Assembly (NCBI GenBank): GCA_037113605.1
Contig: CM073734.1
Span: 48,289,985 to 48,353,984 of the forward strand
Length of the DNA: 64,000 bases
Reading direction: 5' to 3'
Source: Calophaca sinica
Lineage: Eukaryota; Streptophyta; Magnoliopsida; Fabales; Fabaceae
The notes under the pieces: generated by a model
Seen by the model: the letters and a program-made list of their open reading frames with translations, nothing else
Told to the model about the DNA's origin: nothing
Databases searched by the model: none
Part shown: positions 23,747 to 32,654 of the stretch, piece by piece
Position numbering within the stretch: position 1 is the first letter of the stretch
How the letters are laid out: every line of letters starts with the position of its first letter
Program-made: the position numbers and the translations under genes

Positions 23747-24510
23747 CAACAGTTGGCACAATTAGCAGAATTACTGACATCAATCTTGGAACAGTCTACT
23801 TCGATGATATGTTCAGCTGTTCAATAATCAAGCCTCTTGACTGCATGAAGCTATATGTCCAATGGGCTGCTGTGACCAAGCACTTTGACATTGGATTTAC
23901 TTGAAGTCAATGGTCTGAGTCTTGGAAAGACAAAGCCATGTTACCATGCCTCGTCCCCCTAGTGCTAGAAGAAGATGACAGGAAAAATCTGCGAAGAGTA
24001 TACCTGGAAGAAAATGAAGCACTCTCTTTCACTTTTGAAGCATTGAGTGTCTTTATCAGAAGAATATGGGGAGAAGAAGCTGGAAATAGGTTTGATGCTT
24101 TCACTGCTGATGTAGTTCTGCACAGAGAAATCATCTTCATGGATTTGCTATATCCAGAAGATGTGAAGTATAAAACGAAAATTCAAGCAGAATCTGAGCT
24201 CAGAAAACTTGGAAATCTCATCAAATGGTTTATACCAAATGATGCATTCTTTCTAAGAGCTCAACGGAAGAAGGAATTGAGACAGACGCTATCCAACTGG
24301 GTGCTAGCAGAGCATCAGAAGATGAAACTTGCAACAGTACCAGAAGCTAGACCTTCTACTTCTACTCCTGTAGTTGAGATGGTCACTATTCCCAAAGCAG
24401 AGTTTGAAGAAATGAAGGCCACAAACATGAAAGTCACTCAGCTGGAGACTGCTCTGAAATTACTATATGAACGTCTCAACATCCCTCCACCACCTCTTCC
24501 AAACCCTTGA

Positions 24511-25139
24511 ATTTATTTATCTTTGAGTGATATAAAATATTTTTTTGTTTTGTTGGTACACTTATATATATACATTAATTTTGCTCTAATTATCTGTTTA
24601 TATATACCTACATCTGACTTATATTCAAATTTTTCTAAGTCTTATTTTGACTATGATGTGTTTTACACTCTTTTTGTCTGATGACAAAAGGGGGAGTAAA
24701 AGAAAGGTATGATGAACACGTGAAAATCTGACTTGACCAATTCACCGTCCGATGTTCACACTCCGGAACTGAAGTATCATGCATAGCATTTCATACATAA
24801 CATTTGTGTGGTTATTTATTAATGCACTAATATTCATTGGTCTAGTGCTCTAATAATGATCAATAAATTTGGTACAATGAAATAAATTTGATAAAATGAA
24901 AATCAATCTTTTTGATATAATGAAAATCAGCATCCGATCTCACTTTGTTAAAAATATGCTCTGATACATCTACGTATTTTTGCGATCACTTAATTGAATT
25001 TGTTTATCAACTATCGCCTTAATACTAGAATTGTCTTATATATCAAAATTGTTAAATTCAGGGGGAGACCCTTGATGTCATTTTGAAACTAAATTGTTCA
25101 TCAACCTTAGATATTTGTCATCATCAAAAAGGGAGAGAT
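24511..25139 (+). other. SIRE-1 3' non-coding region with two polypurine tracts
   Basis: aaaagggggagt at 24686-24697 and aaaaagggagaga at 25126-25138 both follow a gatgac or tcatca phrase typical of SIRE tracts. The second abuts the 3' LTR and is the working polypurine tract. The first may be a second priming site or a relic. Confidence 0.7.
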
Positions 25140-26372
25140 TGTTGGAACCTAAACGATTGAGAAGTTTAGACCCTCATTAATTTTGATGATAACAAAATAT
25201 TTCTCAAGAGAACAATTTATCTTCTAACATTTCTTTGAGTGTACAGGTATCAAAAGCTTCATTTATATATGTACAAATCACTCAAGAAAGAAGAAGAAAT
25301 ATACAAAAGAATTGAATACAATCCACTAGTGTCAGCATCCGAACCCACTTCAGCGTCTTGTTAACAGCAAGCGTCTAGCAATGTGACTTCTTGACACGTG
25401 GAACACTCAATTGCTACGAGCGTCCGTCCTCTGTTCTGAGCGAGCGTCTGATCTCTTTAATGAAGCACGTGATGATCACATTTTTGCTCTCAGCCTCAGA
25501 CTGTTCTGGAACGGAATTCGAATTTGATTTTGTGCGCTCATTTTGATGTACGAGGAAGCAAAGGTGACACCTTTAGCATAAGACAAAAATCGTACAAGGC
25601 AATTGCAAATTGCAGATAGTACGAAAACGGTAATGTGTACTATTCTGATATTCTCTGGAAAGGATGAAAAGGACTACATTTCAAATTACCTCACTCAATA
25701 GCAAGGAGATATTTTTACTGCAACGGTAATACCCTTGAAGACTCCTATAAATACCCCAAGGTATTCATTGAAGAAGAGTTAGAGAAACGTGAAGAAACTT
25801 CATTGTGAAAGCAATATTACTCAAGTGTGCAATCAAGCTTCGTGCCAAGTTTCTGGTCTACATTGAACTGAACTCAGCGTCTTATACTTTCTTTTAGAAA
25901 GCTATTCTGTTTTGAGCTTAATCTTTTCATCCTCTCTGTGAGAGTTATTTTGATTGTTATCAAAATCATAATCTCTTTTGTAAACTGTATTTGGCCTAGT
26001 TAAGACTCATGTTCCTCAAAGGCTCGACTGTACTGAGTCGTTTTGAGAAGTTGAGAGTATTGTCAAGTTTGTGACAGAAGAATACTCTTGAGGAAATTGT
26101 AATCAGTTGATTATAGTGGAAAATCCTTCAGGAACGAAGGGACTAGATGTAGCTACCAGTTGGTGGTGAACTAGTATAAATCTCTGAGTCTCATTCTTTA
26201 CTACTTTACATTATTTATCTTTACCTTGCTCAGTAAAACAAGTTTTTATAAACTGTTTAAATTCTCTGCATCCGATAAACAAAACTATTTTGAACAACTT
26301 GTGTTGAAGTTTTTACGTAGTTTGTGAAAAGTTTTTAACACAATTAAACCCCCCTTCTTGTGTTCACGTTCA
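25140..26372 (+). repeat. SIRE-1 3' LTR
   Basis: TGTTGGAACCTAAACG to GTTCACGTTCA, 1233 bp, then the cccgg duplication at 26373-26377. TATAAATA is at 25746-25753 and G-boxes are at 25395-25400 and 25466-25471. Confidence 0.93.
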
Positions 26373-26810
26373 CCCGGTGGTTTAAAACGCGACGAAACTT
26401 TGTTAGAATATTTTGAAGATATTCAAACCATGAGTTAATATAAAATATTAACTCTTAAATTTAATTTTATCTTGATTTAATTCAATCACTTTCATAGTCA
26501 ACAAAAATTCGTGTTACCGCATCAGATATTAAACTCATAATAAGTATAATTGATGAATTCATTTTAAAAGTAGCATACGTCTATGCTGTCTATTAATTTG
26601 AATTGATATCATGAATAATAATTATATATAATAAATAAATTATTCAAAATAACTCAAAATAGTTCCTTGTACTCTCAGTAAATCATTGAGGTGATCAATC
26701 TCTATGACTTATCTTCAAATATTCAGGATTTTATCACTAGAATAATTTTTCTTAAAAATTGGGATGTTACACCATGGGTGCCACTTCGTGGCTTTGTCCC
26801 TGCTTGTAAC

Positions 26811-27619
26811 GGACTTGTATTGAAATTGGCTTGCTCACCCAAGAGCACTAATTAACATAATAACGATAGTCATAAACACTAACAATAAGGTATCCGTGCG
26901 CTGGCTCGGGATCTGCTACGGGACTAGGTGAATCTGCCACCGCACAGGAAGTAGAAGCTCCCATCGTCCATCGCCTCAAGCCCATTACGAGCGGTCCTAT
27001 GAAACTTAGCACCTCTAGGCAAGGGTGCATAGCGAGTAGTAATTTGTCTAGGAATCTTGAAAGACTCGTCAGGTGGAGTAGTAGAGGTAGTCGGTAGCAC
27101 TCGATCCTGCTGAGTGCGACGCCATCCGTCCACGGTCTGTCCCACCATCATCAAAAAACTCACGGTACGCCGTGAAATCTTCTGTCACACTACCGATCCA
27201 TCCACACGAATAGTCCAAGGGTATGTCTCTTCTATATACAACTCAGCCTGAAGTGGGGTCAAACACCATAGCCAAGGGTATGTCCATGCCCGGGAAGTCA
27301 AAGATCGACTCCAACGACAGTGTCATCGCTGGGATTTCCACCGCATTCGCCGACTTTTTAAATAAAAGCAGATATCACAGTATAACATAATATACAATTC
27401 AATGAGAATGCATGAATGCTTTGCAAATGCCACTGTTTATGATTCCGGAATTCCATACGCTATGGTCAGTTGTTTTGTACGTACCAGAGCTGACATTTTC
27501 TCATGCGATGGTTAATTTAACGACGTTCCTGAATTCCTTTGGCTTTGGGGCAATTCCACTACCCCAGGATATTCAAGTCCAAGTTAGACCACAATGCATG
27601 ACAGTGCATTCCACCTACT
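26811..27619. other. Spacer between the first nest and the CACTA element
   Basis: This is the original right-hand continuation of the P450 3' flank. A minus ORF at 26924-27163 (starting MSFLMMVGQTVDGW) and a plus ORF at 27412-27666 have no domain I recognise. The plus ORF runs into the CACTA terminus, so it is unlikely to be real. The minus ORF could be a decayed TE piece, but this is not supported further. Confidence 0.5.
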
Positions 27620-27930
27620 CACTACAAGAAATTCATGGTTTACCTACGGCCAAAATCCATAGGTAAGGCACCAAAATCCGTACGAAATATGTTATTTCCG
27701 ATGGATTTTCGATGGACACATTTTCGTCGGTTAATCGCTAGTCGGTAACGGTTACAGACGTATTTTTTAAAAAATCCGTAGGTAATGTACCGATGGAACA
27801 ATCTGTCGGTAATTTACCGACGGAAAAATCCGTATGAAAATTACCGACGGGAAAATCAGTAGGTAAAATACCGACGGATTGTTCCGTCGGTAATTTACCC
27901 AGGAAAATTCCGTAGGTAATGACCATTTTT
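27620..27930. repeat. CACTA terminus and subterminal repeats
   Basis: After CACTACAAGAAATTC there are about ten copies, in both directions, of units such as ccgacggaaaaatccgt and ccgtaggtaa, typical binding sites for CACTA transposition proteins. An AT-rich stretch follows to about 28190 with no gene. Confidence 0.8.
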
Positions 27931-28199
27931 TGTTGTTATTATTATTTTTTTTTTTTTTTACTTTTCAAAAATTAAATTCTGGTTAGCATTCTGGTTATTT
28001 TTTTATATGTAATTATTTAATGTTAATTATATTGCTAATTATAATTTTAATTTTATAATTATTATTAATTTGTTATTAACATATAATAAAATATACATAA
28101 TAATTCGATAAAAATATAAATAAACTCCTCAAATAAATCCGATAAAAACATACATAAAATCCGCAAATAATATTCAATACATATAAATATGTCATCATA

Positions 28200-28836
28200 T
28201 CTAATCATCATGGTGATCCATCATAATAATAACTGTCCTCGTGACCATCATCATCACCATCTCGTGGCCGTTGACCGCATGGCTGTAAATTTTCCGTCAT
28301 GCCTTTAAAAAAAGCCATATCATCTGCCCCAATGTTGTGCTGGCCTGGCTGTAGCTGCGGCTGCGCATAAGTGGCTGAGGCTAGTAGTACTGTTGTGTTG
28401 ATGGCATTGCCTGGGATTAATAGTACTGATGTGGCTGCGATGGCACATAGTAGTACTATTGGGGAGGTGGCGGTGGCCTGGCCTGCTACTGCACTAATGC
28501 TGACAACTGTCTGTGCATCTAACTCTGCTGCTCAACCATCTGATCAACCTTTGACTGCAATTCCTCTTGCCCCTTTTTAGCCTCAAGTGCCTCACGCTCT
28601 CCAATAGCTAACCTCCTCACTAGATCCTCAGTGTGAGAGCGCCCAGTACTGGAGTTAGAAGAAGTAGTAGCATCGAGGTGAGAGGCCCCTTCCTTGTAGC
28701 ATGAAGAAAGGACCCCAACACTATACACTCGACATGTGTACTTTCCACCAGCAACATCCACCCATTTACTTAACTGAACACGACTCTCCTCCTCTGGGGT
28801 AATAGACTGAGTCTAAGACCGATACTGAGTCATTTG
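28200..28836 (-). pseudogene. CACTA-encoded plant transposase-like ORF, C-terminal exon part
   Basis: Reading left from 28836, the frame continues the exon cut by SIRE-2, passes a tag, and gives SKWVDVAGGKYTCRVYSVG and RRLAIGEREALEAKKGQEEL. The pattern of a Gly-Arg-Val-Tyr block followed by a helix fits the Ptta/En/Spm plant transposase family (Transposase_24). It is probably the accessory ORF that CACTA elements carry beside TNP2. A Gln/Pro/Tyr-rich tail is broken by several TAG codons where CAG is expected. It is not functional. Confidence 0.65.
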
Positions 28837-30264
28837 TGAACGTGGCAAAAACACAAGAAAAGGGGTTTGAATTGGGTTTTAGAAATCTTTTCACAAAGCT
28901 TGTGTGTTTATGAAAACCTTTTCAAAATAACTCGTTAATAAAATAAGGCAAATACGTAAGTAAAGAGAAGAGAGATGAGAGCGACACCGTGATTTATACT
29001 AGTTCACTATCACCTGATAGCTACATCTAGTCCCTTCACACACTTGAAGGATTTCTCCACTTTAATCAGCCAGATTACACTTAAAAGTATAATACTACCA
29101 AACTGGCTATACTCACAACTTCTTAGAACGACTTTAGTACAGTCAAGTCTCTAAGGAATGCAGCCACTACTAGGCTAAATACAATGTTCAAAAATGTTTT
29201 GAAGCAATATCAGATAACTCTCATATAGAGGATATACAAAGAAAAACTTAAACACAATGAATAACTTTCAAACTGAAAGAATAAAAACGATTAAGAGCTT
29301 TGTTCAATGTGATCTCAAATACTTGGAAAGATTCTTGGTTGCTCACTTTGTATCATAGCGTTAACCTACTTCAATGGATGATAGTAAGGTATATATAGCT
29401 AGGGTTGTGAATAATGCTGTTGTGACCTAACAGCTCTTTTCATCTGGGTTAAAAGACTTCAGATCCCTTTTTTGTGGCTTTAGCAAGTCACGTCATTTTC
29501 CACTCTTCCCAAAGCATACTGACACAGTAGAAAAATCAGAGTGTTTGTCTCTTGTGAGATTTTCGAATAGTAGACCCTTCGAGAGCAAGTTTCCTGATGA
29601 TTATATTCGTTGACATTTCCTTTGGCCTTTAATACCTCGTACATTAAAATGCTTCATCAATGAGGTCTCTTAAATACGTGAAGTAGCCTTAAATAAGCTT
29701 CAGTCTATTTCCTATCAGAGCTACACTGTTCACCAGAGAGTAGAATTCATTTGCCTTTCATATAACAGAGAGTCTTGTAGAATTGCATGAATGCTTCCAC
29801 AGGGTGATCTAACCATAGTCTGTTGTATGCGTTGACTGAAGACCAGACGTTGACCAAATAGAATGTGGTCTCAATAGAGTGTTGTCTACCAGAGCGTTCA
29901 CTGACCAAACAGAGTTGACGAAGTCAAGAGCTAGTCTTGCCAGAACTTAGTTTACCAACAGAATTGACTGGTCAAACAACGTTGACTAAGTCATGTATGG
30001 TCTCACCAGAGCGTTGACCACTAACAGAGTTGACTAACTTCAGAGCAAGGCTTTCACATCATGTCAGCATCAAAACAGAGGATCAATGCCAGACTTAGAT
30101 GTGTGAAATTCAAGATTTCACTAAGTCTTTTGAGATATCTTCTTCTGATAAATAGTGATTTTTGCACACTAACAAACACATTAGAGAATAAATTATTTTC
30201 TTAATCATTTGTTATCATCAAAACAATTAAAGGTCGTTGTTTCTGAATCCGCTTGATTCCAACA
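28837..30264 (-). repeat. SIRE-2 3' LTR
   Basis: It is 1428 bp, next to the polypurine tract at 30265-30279, and highly similar to 53438-54885. The likely TATA box (minus strand CTATATATACC) is at about 29388-29400. U3 (about 29400-30264) holds the cluster of TTGAC boxes listed separately. Confidence 0.92.
29831..30034 (-). promoter_or_regulatory. Cluster of nine W-box cores (TTGAC) in the SIRE-2 U3
   Basis: TTGAC occurs near 29832, 29850, 29914, 29963, 29982, 30013 and 30029, and its complement GTCAA near 29923 and 29971. Most are kept in the other LTR (about 54450-54640). WRKY factors bind TTGAC(C/T). Nine in about 200 bp is far above chance, suggesting stress- or defence-linked control of this element. 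This is an inference from sequence alone. Confidence 0.5.
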
Positions 30265-30279
30265 ATCTCCCCCTTTTTG
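30265..30279 (-). other. SIRE-2 polypurine tract
   Basis: On the minus strand it reads caaaaagggggagat directly before the LTR start TGTTGG. This is the standard SIRE tract. Confidence 0.85.
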
Positions 30280-30757
30280 ATGATGACAAATACATATATT
30301 GATGAACAATTTATCTTTAGAAAAATATTTATTTTATTTCAAATAATTTTAGAGGCTCCCCTTGAATTAAACATATATATAAATATTTTCTAAGTGTAAA
30401 TTTCAGATCACATTCAATACAGTATCAGAGCATTTGATGCAGTATCAGAACTTGCTAAACAAATATATACAACTTTCAGAGCACATAACTTCATTCCAAG
30501 TTAATGTATCAGAGTTAATAGTGCAAGAAATGCAATGCATGATGACACTTAGTTGATACATTAGGTTCATCAATTACTCTATCTATATTTTCTTCTCCCC
30601 CTTTTGTCATCGGACAAAAAGGTTAAGACAGAAATAAAAAGCATCACAGTCATAACAGTTTAAGAAAGATAAAGTGAAAACTATAAGAGCCAAAAATTGA
30701 TTTCATTATACTATAAAGTCAAAGTACAAAAGACGTAACAAAAACAAAAAAATGAGG

Positions 30758-32583
30758 CTAAAACAAAAAAAAATGGGAAAGGCCTAAGGTTTTCTCTGGC
30801 TTGTCCAATCGAGCTAGAATAGCCTACAGTAACTCAGTCATCTTGTCCCGCCTTCTATCAGATTCTTTAAAATGCTTCGCAGTTGCTTCCATGAACTTGG
30901 TGAACTTCTTGTTTTCTTTAACAAGTTTATCGAAAACATCCTGAGGAACCACCATAGAATGGCTTTCAATAGCAGAGGTAGAAGCTGTCCCTGAAGAGGA
31001 TGGTTGAGCAACCATCATAGTAAAGCCAGGAGGAGGTGTAATAGGTTCTTTTTGAGGTGGCGGTGTACGAGGAGAAGGAGGTAGAAGAATTGGAGCAGGT
31101 TCAGGTTCCCAAACAACAGGAGTTGTATCCTTTGGAGGAACTTTCTATTTAAGAGCAGCGTGCCATCTCCTATTTCTTTCAAGTTGATCTTGTTTGTGCT
31201 TATCAAACCAATTACGCACAATTACCTAATTTTCATAGCGGTCCTCTTGAGCTAGTTCAGAAAGAACTTCATCAACTCTTTCTTCTCCAAGTGCCAATCA
31301 AATGAGGACAACATTCAGGCACAGCTTTTGGTGAGGGTTCACACTCACTCTGAGCATCTGGACCAGGGGTTACAGGAAGAGCCAGAGTTGGAGGATCAAT
31401 GATGGTAACATCATCATCATCAGATTCCAAAACAAGATCCTGAACTATCTCAGAGGCAATTACAGCTGTAATTGGTATTTCATGTTCCTCCATAGGTTCT
31501 ACAATAGACGCAAGTTCTGCCAATATGGGTGAATGGGGTGGATAAATGGATTGAGGCAGGAAAAGGACAAGAATAGGGAGTCTAAATGTGGGGTCAGGTA
31601 GCGGTTGAAGTATAGTGAGAGGTAGTGCTTCACAAACAGTATCAGAGCCAGGTAAGGGGATTAAGGTTTCCTAGACAAAGGGCTCAGGTTCTGTTTCAGT
31701 AACAGGTTCGGATTGTGAAGGTATGTTGAGGTCAGGTTGAATTAAAGGAGGTGAGGGAAGTGTAGGTAGTGATTTGGGGCTATGTGGAGGAGTAGTAGGT
31801 TTAGGTTGTGGTGAAGGTGTTTTGATTGTTTGTGGTTGAAATGATGGAATGTGAGTGGTTTGTGTTGAAGGTGATGCAGCAATAGAGGTTTAAGGGTGAA
31901 TAGCAGAGATGGGTTCAATATAATGAAATTGAACTTGGGATTGAGGTCTCTGTCTCTGTTTCAGAGCGACATAATCAGCTTCCTCTTTATTAGATGAAGA
32001 TGAGTCAAAGGGTAAAAAAAGGCAAAGGCTTTTTAGGAGGAGAGGGTTTCTTAGAAGGTTTGGGTTGGGAAGGTTTTGATGGGGGAATAGGTTTAGAGGG
32101 TTGTGGAGGAGGGATTGGTTTAAACACAATAGGTTGTGTAGAATATTCAGACCCAACAGATGCAGAACAATAAACAGAATCATACAAACGTACTGCATCA
32201 TCTAGTACCTTGGTTTTCTTTACTACTGGGAGATCACCTAACTTAGTTATCCGCTTCAACTTTGAAGTAGTAGGTGCAGCAGTAGTAGCAGGAACATCAG
32301 TGTTGATGGTTGCAGGAGCAGAAATGGTTGTTGCAGTAGCAGTAGTGCCAGAGGCAACAACAGGAGCAGTGGATGAAGGAGCAGTAGCTGTAACAGAGGC
32401 TTATCCCTTTAGCCTTTCTTCTTTAAGGTGTAGGTAATATTGATAGCTGTCTTCCTTGCATTTGGTTATCATCTCATCAACCTCAACTTTCTTCTTCTCA
32501 ATTTCTTCTGGCATCACTGAGGGCATGAATGCAGGTCTCACTGGTTGAACCAAGTGATTGGGCTCAGTAATGTGGATGCTAGT
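30758..32583 (-). pseudogene. SIRE-2 post-pol ORF, C-terminal half
   Basis: On the minus strand this continues the reading frame cut by the gypsy insertion: a helical segment near 32500, Pro/Lys-rich tracts (KPIPPPQPSKPIPPSKPSQ near 32100), an acidic part (VLESDDDDVTIIDPP near 31400), and a C-terminal helix (PQDVFDKLVKENKKFTKFME near 30900). It is broken by frameshifts and by a tag at 30824, then ends near 30758. The arrangement mirrors the SIRE-1 post-pol ORF, though sequence identity is low. Function is unknown; no convincing membrane segment was seen. Confidence 0.65.
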
Positions 32584-32642
32584 TGTAACACCCCGACAAT
32601 CTAGGCCAGCTTAACCCAAAGTAGTCTGGTTAGAATCGAACT

Positions 32643-32654
32643 GCTCTGATACCA
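32643..32654 (-). other. Primer-binding site of the Tekay-like derivative
   Basis: gctctgatacca on the plus strand is TGGTATCAGAGC on the minus strand, 4 bases after the LTR end, complementary to initiator tRNA-Met. It fixes the orientation of this LTR family. Confidence 0.85.

Larger units (their letters stand above)
13780..24510 (+). pseudogene. SIRE-1 post-pol ORF (envelope-like / plant transposon protein class), split by the nested copia
   Basis: The ATG at 13780 opens a reading frame starting MADKKVGQYTAAFDVFSEAK, seen in pieces at 13780-14241, 14238-14621, 14649-15461 and 15462-15671, then at 23752-23902 and 23938-24510 beyond the nested copia. The N-terminal region (WEPVDVLSYAIKEFWGNAYL and later IPYGVLLSIIMI) resembles the domain annotated as putative plant transposon protein. 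A Pro/Thr/Gln-rich linker follows (PPPPPAVV near 14840), then a C-terminal segment with a Lys/Glu helix ending in LYERLNIPPPPLPNP. A homologous layout is present in SIRE-2. SIRE elements are often said to carry an env-like gene here, but no signal peptide or convincing transmembrane segment was seen, so the function is unknown. Several frameshifts are present. Confidence 0.7.
7231..26372 (+). mobile_element. SIRE-1: full-length Ty1-copia element of the SIRE type, with a nested copia
   Basis: Two near-identical LTRs (7231-8454 and 25140-26372) start TGTTGGAACC and end CACGTTCA, and are flanked by the 5-bp duplication cccgg (7226-7230 and 26373-26377). Order: LTR, PBS, gag, pol (protease, integrase, RT, RNase H), a long post-pol ORF, polypurine tract, LTR. 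Copia domain order, two CCHC knuckles in gag and an extra ORF after pol point to the SIRE/Maximus lineage. Without the nested copia (7.8 kb) it is about 11.3 kb. Genes carry several stops and frameshifts, so it is not autonomous now. Confidence 0.93.
4369..26771 (-). mobile_element. Solo LTR of a Tekay-like Ty3-gypsy element, split into 4369-7230 and 26378-26771
   Basis: The left end is TGTAACATCCCATTTCCG and the right end is TTGGGATGTTACA, so the LTR ends TG...CA with an extended inverted terminus. It is flanked by ccatg at 4364-4368 and 26772-26776, the 5-bp target-site duplication, inside the hAT MITE. Its two parts add to about 3256 bp, and no internal retroelement domain belongs to it, so it is a solo LTR. 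The orientation is taken from the related copy at 32659-47096, where the primer-binding site adjoins the same end. Short patches, such as accacgggcaagggtcaac near 4856, are shared with the LTRs of the chromovirus at 35947-45947. A CT-rich microsatellite lies inside. Confidence 0.85.
4266..26802. mobile_element. hAT-type MITE, split into 4266-4368 and 26777-26802
   Basis: The left end reads CAGGGACAGATCCA and the right end, on the minus strand, reads CAGGGACAAAGCCACG, so the termini are imperfect inverted repeats of the CAGGG type common in hAT elements. The flanks are cttataac (4258-4265) and cttgtaac (26803-26810), an 8-bp duplication with one mismatch, as hAT transposition makes. Without the inserted LTR the element would be about 129 bp, with no coding capacity. 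It is the outermost layer of the first nest. Confidence 0.8.

Noticed and set aside
13780..24510. Naming the post-pol ORF a viral envelope gene
   Set aside because: No signal peptide, fusion peptide or clear membrane anchor was seen; the label is only a tradition for SIRE elements.
30824..32437. Separate host genes for the short ORFs here, including the plus ORF 32210-32437
   Set aside because: They sit inside SIRE-2, and the minus pieces form one broken post-pol ORF; the plus ORF is its shadow.
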